Shown here piece by piece: positions 37,957-40,532 of a stretch of 40,532 bases of DNA. The notes beneath the pieces were generated by a model. The model made no database searches. It was not told the DNA's origin and saw only the letters and a program-made list of their open reading frames with translations. Position 1 is the stretch's first letter, and each line of letters starts with the position of its first letter. The translations under genes and the position numbers were made by a program. The DNA lies in NCBI RefSeq assembly GCF_020884795.1, contig NZ_BBZF01000019.1:220211-260742 (forward strand), written 5' to 3'. Source of the DNA: Micromonospora okii. GTDB taxonomy: Bacteria > Actinomycetota > Actinomycetes > Mycobacteriales > Micromonosporaceae.

Positions 37957-39375
37957 TCACCCCTTGACCACGCCCAGCGGCACCAGCCGGGCCACCCGGC
38001 GGCACAGCCCCGCCGCCTCGGCGACGTCGACCACCGCCGAGACGTCCTTGTACGCCTCCGGCGTCTCCTCGGCCAGCCCCCGCCAGGACGCCCCGCGCAC
38101 CGCGATCCCCCGGGCCTCCAGCTCCCGGCGCAGCTCCTGCCCCCGGACGGTCCTCGTGGCCTGCTTGCGGCTGCGCACCCGGCCCGCCCCGTGGCAGGTG
38201 GAGGCGAACGCCGGGCCGCCGGGCACCCCGGTCAGCACGTACGAGGCGGTGCCCATCGAACCGGGGATGAGCACCGGCTGGCCGGCGGCGCGCAGGTCGT
38301 CGGGGAGGTCCGGGTGCCCGGGCGGCAGGGCCCGGGTGGCGCCCTTGCGGTGCACGCAGAGCCGCCGGTCGACGCCGTCCACCTCGTGCGTCTCGACCTT
38401 GGCGAGGTTGTGCGAGATGTCGTACACCAGGTCCAGCCGCCGGCCGGCGACCCGGTGCAGGACCCGGCGGGCGGCGGCGGTGAGCAACTGCCGGTTGGCC
38501 CGGGCGTAGTTCGCGGCGGCGGCCATCGCCCCCAGGTACGCCCGCCCCTGCGGCGAGTCGGTCGGGGCGCAGGCGAGCTGCCGGTCGGGCACCTCGATGC
38601 CGTACCGGGGCATGGTGCGCTCCATCGCCCGGACGTGGTCGGTGCAGACCTGGTGGCCCAGCCCCCGCGACCCGCTGTGGATCATCACGACGACCTGGTT
38701 GGCGTGCAGGCCGAACGCCGACGCCACCGCCTCGTCGTACACGGCGTCGACGGCCTGCACCTCCAGGAAGTGGTTGCCCGAGCCGAGGCTGCCGACCTGC
38801 CCCTGGCCGCGCTGCACCGCCCGGTCGCTGACCTGGGCCGGGTCGGCGTCGTCGACCGCGCCGAAGTCCTCGCAGCGGTCCAGGTCGCGCGGCACGCCGT
38901 GGCCGCGCTCGACGGCGTACCGGGAGCCGCCGCGCAGCACCGCGTCCAGCTCCGCCCGGTCGGCCAGGTGCCACACCGCGCCCCGGCCCATGCCGCGCGG
39001 GACCGCCGCGTCGAGGCCGTCCATCAGCGCGTCGCGCAGCCTCGGCAGCTCGGCGCGGTCCAGGTCGGCGGCGAGCAGCCGCACCCCGCAGGAGATGTCG
39101 AAGCCGACGCCGCCCGGGGAGACCACCCCGCCGTCGGCCGCGTCGGTGGCGGCGACGCCGCCGATCGGGAACCCGTACCCCCAGTGCACGTCGGGCATCG
39201 CGTACGAGGCGCCGACGACGCCCGGCAGCGTGGCCACGTTCGCCACCTGCTCCAGGGACCGGTCCGCGCCGACGTCCGGGATCAGCGCGCGGGAGGCGAA
39301 GACCACCCCGGGCACGCGCATCGGGTCGCGCCGGTCGATCCGGAACCGGTACGGCGACTCCTCCACCAGCTCCAC
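37957..39375 (-). CDS. rtcB: RNA-splicing ligase RtcB
   Basis: A GTP- and Mn-dependent RNA ligase of 472 residues that joins 2',3'-cyclic phosphate or 3'-phosphate ends to 5'-OH ends. Metal and GTP residues are seen in PGGVGFDISCGVRLL, SLGSGNHFLEVQ, IHSGSRGLGHQVC, YDISHNLAKVE and CHGAGRVRSR, where His395 is the likely GMP-accepting nucleophile. Length matches the family. Start is GTG at 39375, with only a weak ribosome site, and the gap to the divergent SDR is 91 bp. In bacteria it is linked to RNA repair after stress; no RtcR regulator is present here, though archease is. Confidence 0.95.
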   Translation of the reverse strand: MELVEESPYRFRIDRRDPMRVPGVVFASRALIPDVGADRSLEQVANVATLPGVVGASYAMPDVHWGYGFPIGGVAATDAADGGVVSPGGVGFDISCGVRLLAADLDRAELPRLRDALMDGLDAAVPRGMGRGAVWHLADRAELDAVLRGGSRYAVERGHGVPRDLDRCEDFGAVDDADPAQVSDRAVQRGQGQVGSLGSGNHFLEVQAVDAVYDEAVASAFGLHANQVVVMIHSGSRGLGHQVCTDHVRAMERTMPRYGIEVPDRQLACAPTDSPQGRAYLGAMAAAANYARANRQLLTAAARRVLHRVAGRRLDLVYDISHNLAKVETHEVDGVDRRLCVHRKGATRALPPGHPDLPDDLRAAGQPVLIPGSMGTASYVLTGVPGGPAFASTCHGAGRVRSRKQATRTVRGQELRRELEARGIAVRGASWRGLAEETPEAYKDVSAVVDVAEAAGLCRRVARLVPLGVVKG

Positions 39376-39466
39376 GCACCGGGGCTACCCGCCCCGCGCC
39401 CGGCCACACCCCGCCGCGACGCGGGCCGGGTGGTTCGACGCCGCCGGCCGGGGTAGTGGGGGCGAC

Positions 39467-40276
39467 ATGCCGCAGCGCTACGAGGACTATCCCAGAATCG
39501 CGATCATCACCGGCGCCGACTCCGGCATCGGCAAGGCGTGCGCGGTCGCCCTCGCCGGGGCCGGCTTCGACGTCGGCATCACCTGGCACCGCGACGCCGA
39601 CGGCGCGCGCCGCACCGCCGAGGAGGTACGCGCCACCGGCCGCCGCTGCGAAACCGCCGCGCTGGACCTGACCGGGCTGCCGGAGGCGGCGGCCGTGGTC
39701 GACGAGTTGGCCGACCGGCTCGGCGGGGTCGGTGTGCTGGTCAACAACGCCGGCACGGGCGCGTCGACCCCGTTCGTCGACACGGGCTGGGAGCAGTGGC
39801 GGGAGGTGCTCTCCGTGGACCTCGACGGGCCGTTCCTGTGCTCCCAGCGGGCCGCCCGGCGGATGCGGGCGGCGGGCACCGGGGGCCGGATCGTCAACAT
39901 CACCAGCGTGCACGAGCACGCGCCCCGGGTCGGGTCGTCGGCGTACTGCGCGGCCAAGGGCGGGCTGGGCCTGCTCACCCGCGTGATGGCGCAGGAACTC
40001 GCCGCCGACGGGATCACGGTCAACGCGGTCGCCCCCGGGGAGATCGCCACCCCGATGACCGGCCAGGAGGACGTCGACCCGTTCACCCGGGACCGGCCGG
40101 GGGTGCCGGTCGGCCGGCCCGGGGACGCCCGGGAGGTCGCCGCCGTGGTGGCGCTGCTGGCCTCCCCCGCCGCCGCGTACGTCACCGGGGCGTCCTGGCC
40201 GGTGGACGGCGGGATGCTGCTCATGGGCCCGCAGGCCGGCTCGCACCTGACGTCGGACGACTGGCGGCGCGGCTGA
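39467..40276 (+). CDS. Short-chain dehydrogenase/reductase
   Basis: A 269-residue classical SDR: ITGADSGIGKACAVALAGAG (about 14-33), LVNNAGTGAS, the catalytic Ser in NITSVHEHAP, YCAAKGG (Tyr and Lys) and NAVAPGEIATPM. The C-terminal SWPVDGGMLLMGPQAG matches the SDR family of 3-oxoacyl-ACP reductase type; the substrate is unknown. ATG at 39467 has GTGGGGG upstream; longer frames are shadows over rtcB. Divergent from rtcB. Confidence 0.93.
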   Translation: MPQRYEDYPRIAIITGADSGIGKACAVALAGAGFDVGITWHRDADGARRTAEEVRATGRRCETAALDLTGLPEAAAVVDELADRLGGVGVLVNNAGTGASTPFVDTGWEQWREVLSVDLDGPFLCSQRAARRMRAAGTGGRIVNITSVHEHAPRVGSSAYCAAKGGLGLLTRVMAQELAADGITVNAVAPGEIATPMTGQEDVDPFTRDRPGVPVGRPGDAREVAAVVALLASPAAAYVTGASWPVDGGMLLMGPQAGSHLTSDDWRRG

Positions 40277-40283
40277 CCCCGCC

Positions 40284-40317
40284 CGGTGGCCGCCCGCGCC
40301 GGGCCGGGCGGCCACCG
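40284..40317 (+). terminator. Terminator after the SDR gene
   Basis: A perfect 13-bp stem (40284-40296 with 40305-40317) and 8-nt loop starts 8 nt past the SDR stop. No U-tract. Confidence 0.75.
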
Positions 40318-40434
40318 CCTCGTCCGGCACGGTCGGCCACCCCCTGGCATGGCGTTCCGGCCGTCGGCGCGACAATGGGGCGGCACCGGGCGCCCCCGGG
40401 CAGCACCCCGTCCATCGGCAGGAGAACGGTCAGC

Positions 40435-40532
40435 GTGTCCGAGACCCCCCGGCCCGGGCCGGACCCGGCCGGCGGCCACGACCTGCGGGCGGACTGCTCG
40501 CGCTGCTTCGCGCTGTGCTGCGTCGCGCCGGC
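40435..40532 (+). CDS. Start of a Cys-rich protein, cut by window edge
   Basis: The last 98 bases encode VSETPRPGPDPAGGHDLRAD followed by CSRCFALCCVAP. The DLRADCSRCFALCC start recalls actinobacterial pentapeptide-repeat proteins with an N-terminal Cys cluster. GTG at 40435 has AGGAG 10 nt upstream. Only 32 residues are visible, so the assignment is tentative. Confidence 0.6.
   Translation, partial: MSETPRPGPDPAGGHDLRADCSRCFALCCVAP

Noticed and set aside
37383..40375. 1010-residue leftward frame across rtcB and the SDR
   Set aside because: Only shadow sequence of archease, rtcB and SDR; no domain in this frame.

Overview
The window is very GC-rich with GTG starts, frequent ATGA/GTGA overlaps and strong third-position GC bias, so it comes from an actinomycete. 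A Micromonosporaceae member such as Micromonospora is the best guess. The grounds are a mycothiol-dependent formaldehyde dehydrogenase, a cell-division/glycine-cleavage block in the same order as M. tuberculosis Rv1822-Rv1832, and an intergenic repeat of a type I associate with Micromonospora genomes. No phage, IS element or CRISPR array is visible.

Layout. Positions 1-13.1 kb, all leftward except one gene: gcvP (cut by the window edge) behind a glycine riboswitch; a sirtuin; a rightward NmrA-type SDR; a three-gene operon of nitric oxide synthase oxygenase, flavohemoglobin and a DivIVA-like coiled-coil protein; then the conserved block of a ResR-position MerR regulator, DUF151 nuclease, FtsR, GarA, GcvH, DUF881, small basic protein, DUF881 and a PgsA-type phosphatidyltransferase. 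Compared with M. tuberculosis, the NOS operon, the sirtuin and the SDR sit inside this otherwise conserved order, between the Rv1830-like regulator and gcvP. Positions 13.4-18.4 kb hold a MarR/SpoIIE-phosphatase pair, a tandem universal stress protein, several very small proteins and a degenerate HhH-GPD protein.

Positions 18.4-27.1 kb form a nearly complete leftward selenocysteine module: selenocysteine-containing formate dehydrogenase (in-frame UGA with a textbook bacterial SECIS hairpin), its iron-sulfur and NrfD-type membrane subunits, tRNA-Sec, selA and selB. selD is not in the window. Positions 27.5-29.5 kb carry two tandem secreted paralogues with long untranslated regions and clear terminators. 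Positions 29.8-31.5 kb carry the mycothiol formaldehyde pathway (MscR plus an MBL hydrolase), which makes the formate that the nearby FDH could oxidise to CO2.

Positions 31.7-40.5 kb: an Fe-S photolyase of the PhrB type; a Baeyer-Villiger-type monooxygenase, SDR and alpha/beta hydrolase operon facing a TetR gene across a palindromic operator; convergent archease and RtcB RNA ligase; an SDR; and the start of a Cys-rich protein cut by the window edge.

The most promising points are the NOS/flavohemoglobin/DivIVA-like operon, whose NOS lacks some usually invariant active-site residues, and its possible link to MscR, which in mycobacteria also reduces S-nitrosomycothiol. Others are the complete Sec-FDH module beside the formaldehyde pathway, the tandem secreted paralogues, and the HhH-GPD protein without catalytic residues whose start codon abuts a perfect 14-bp palindrome.
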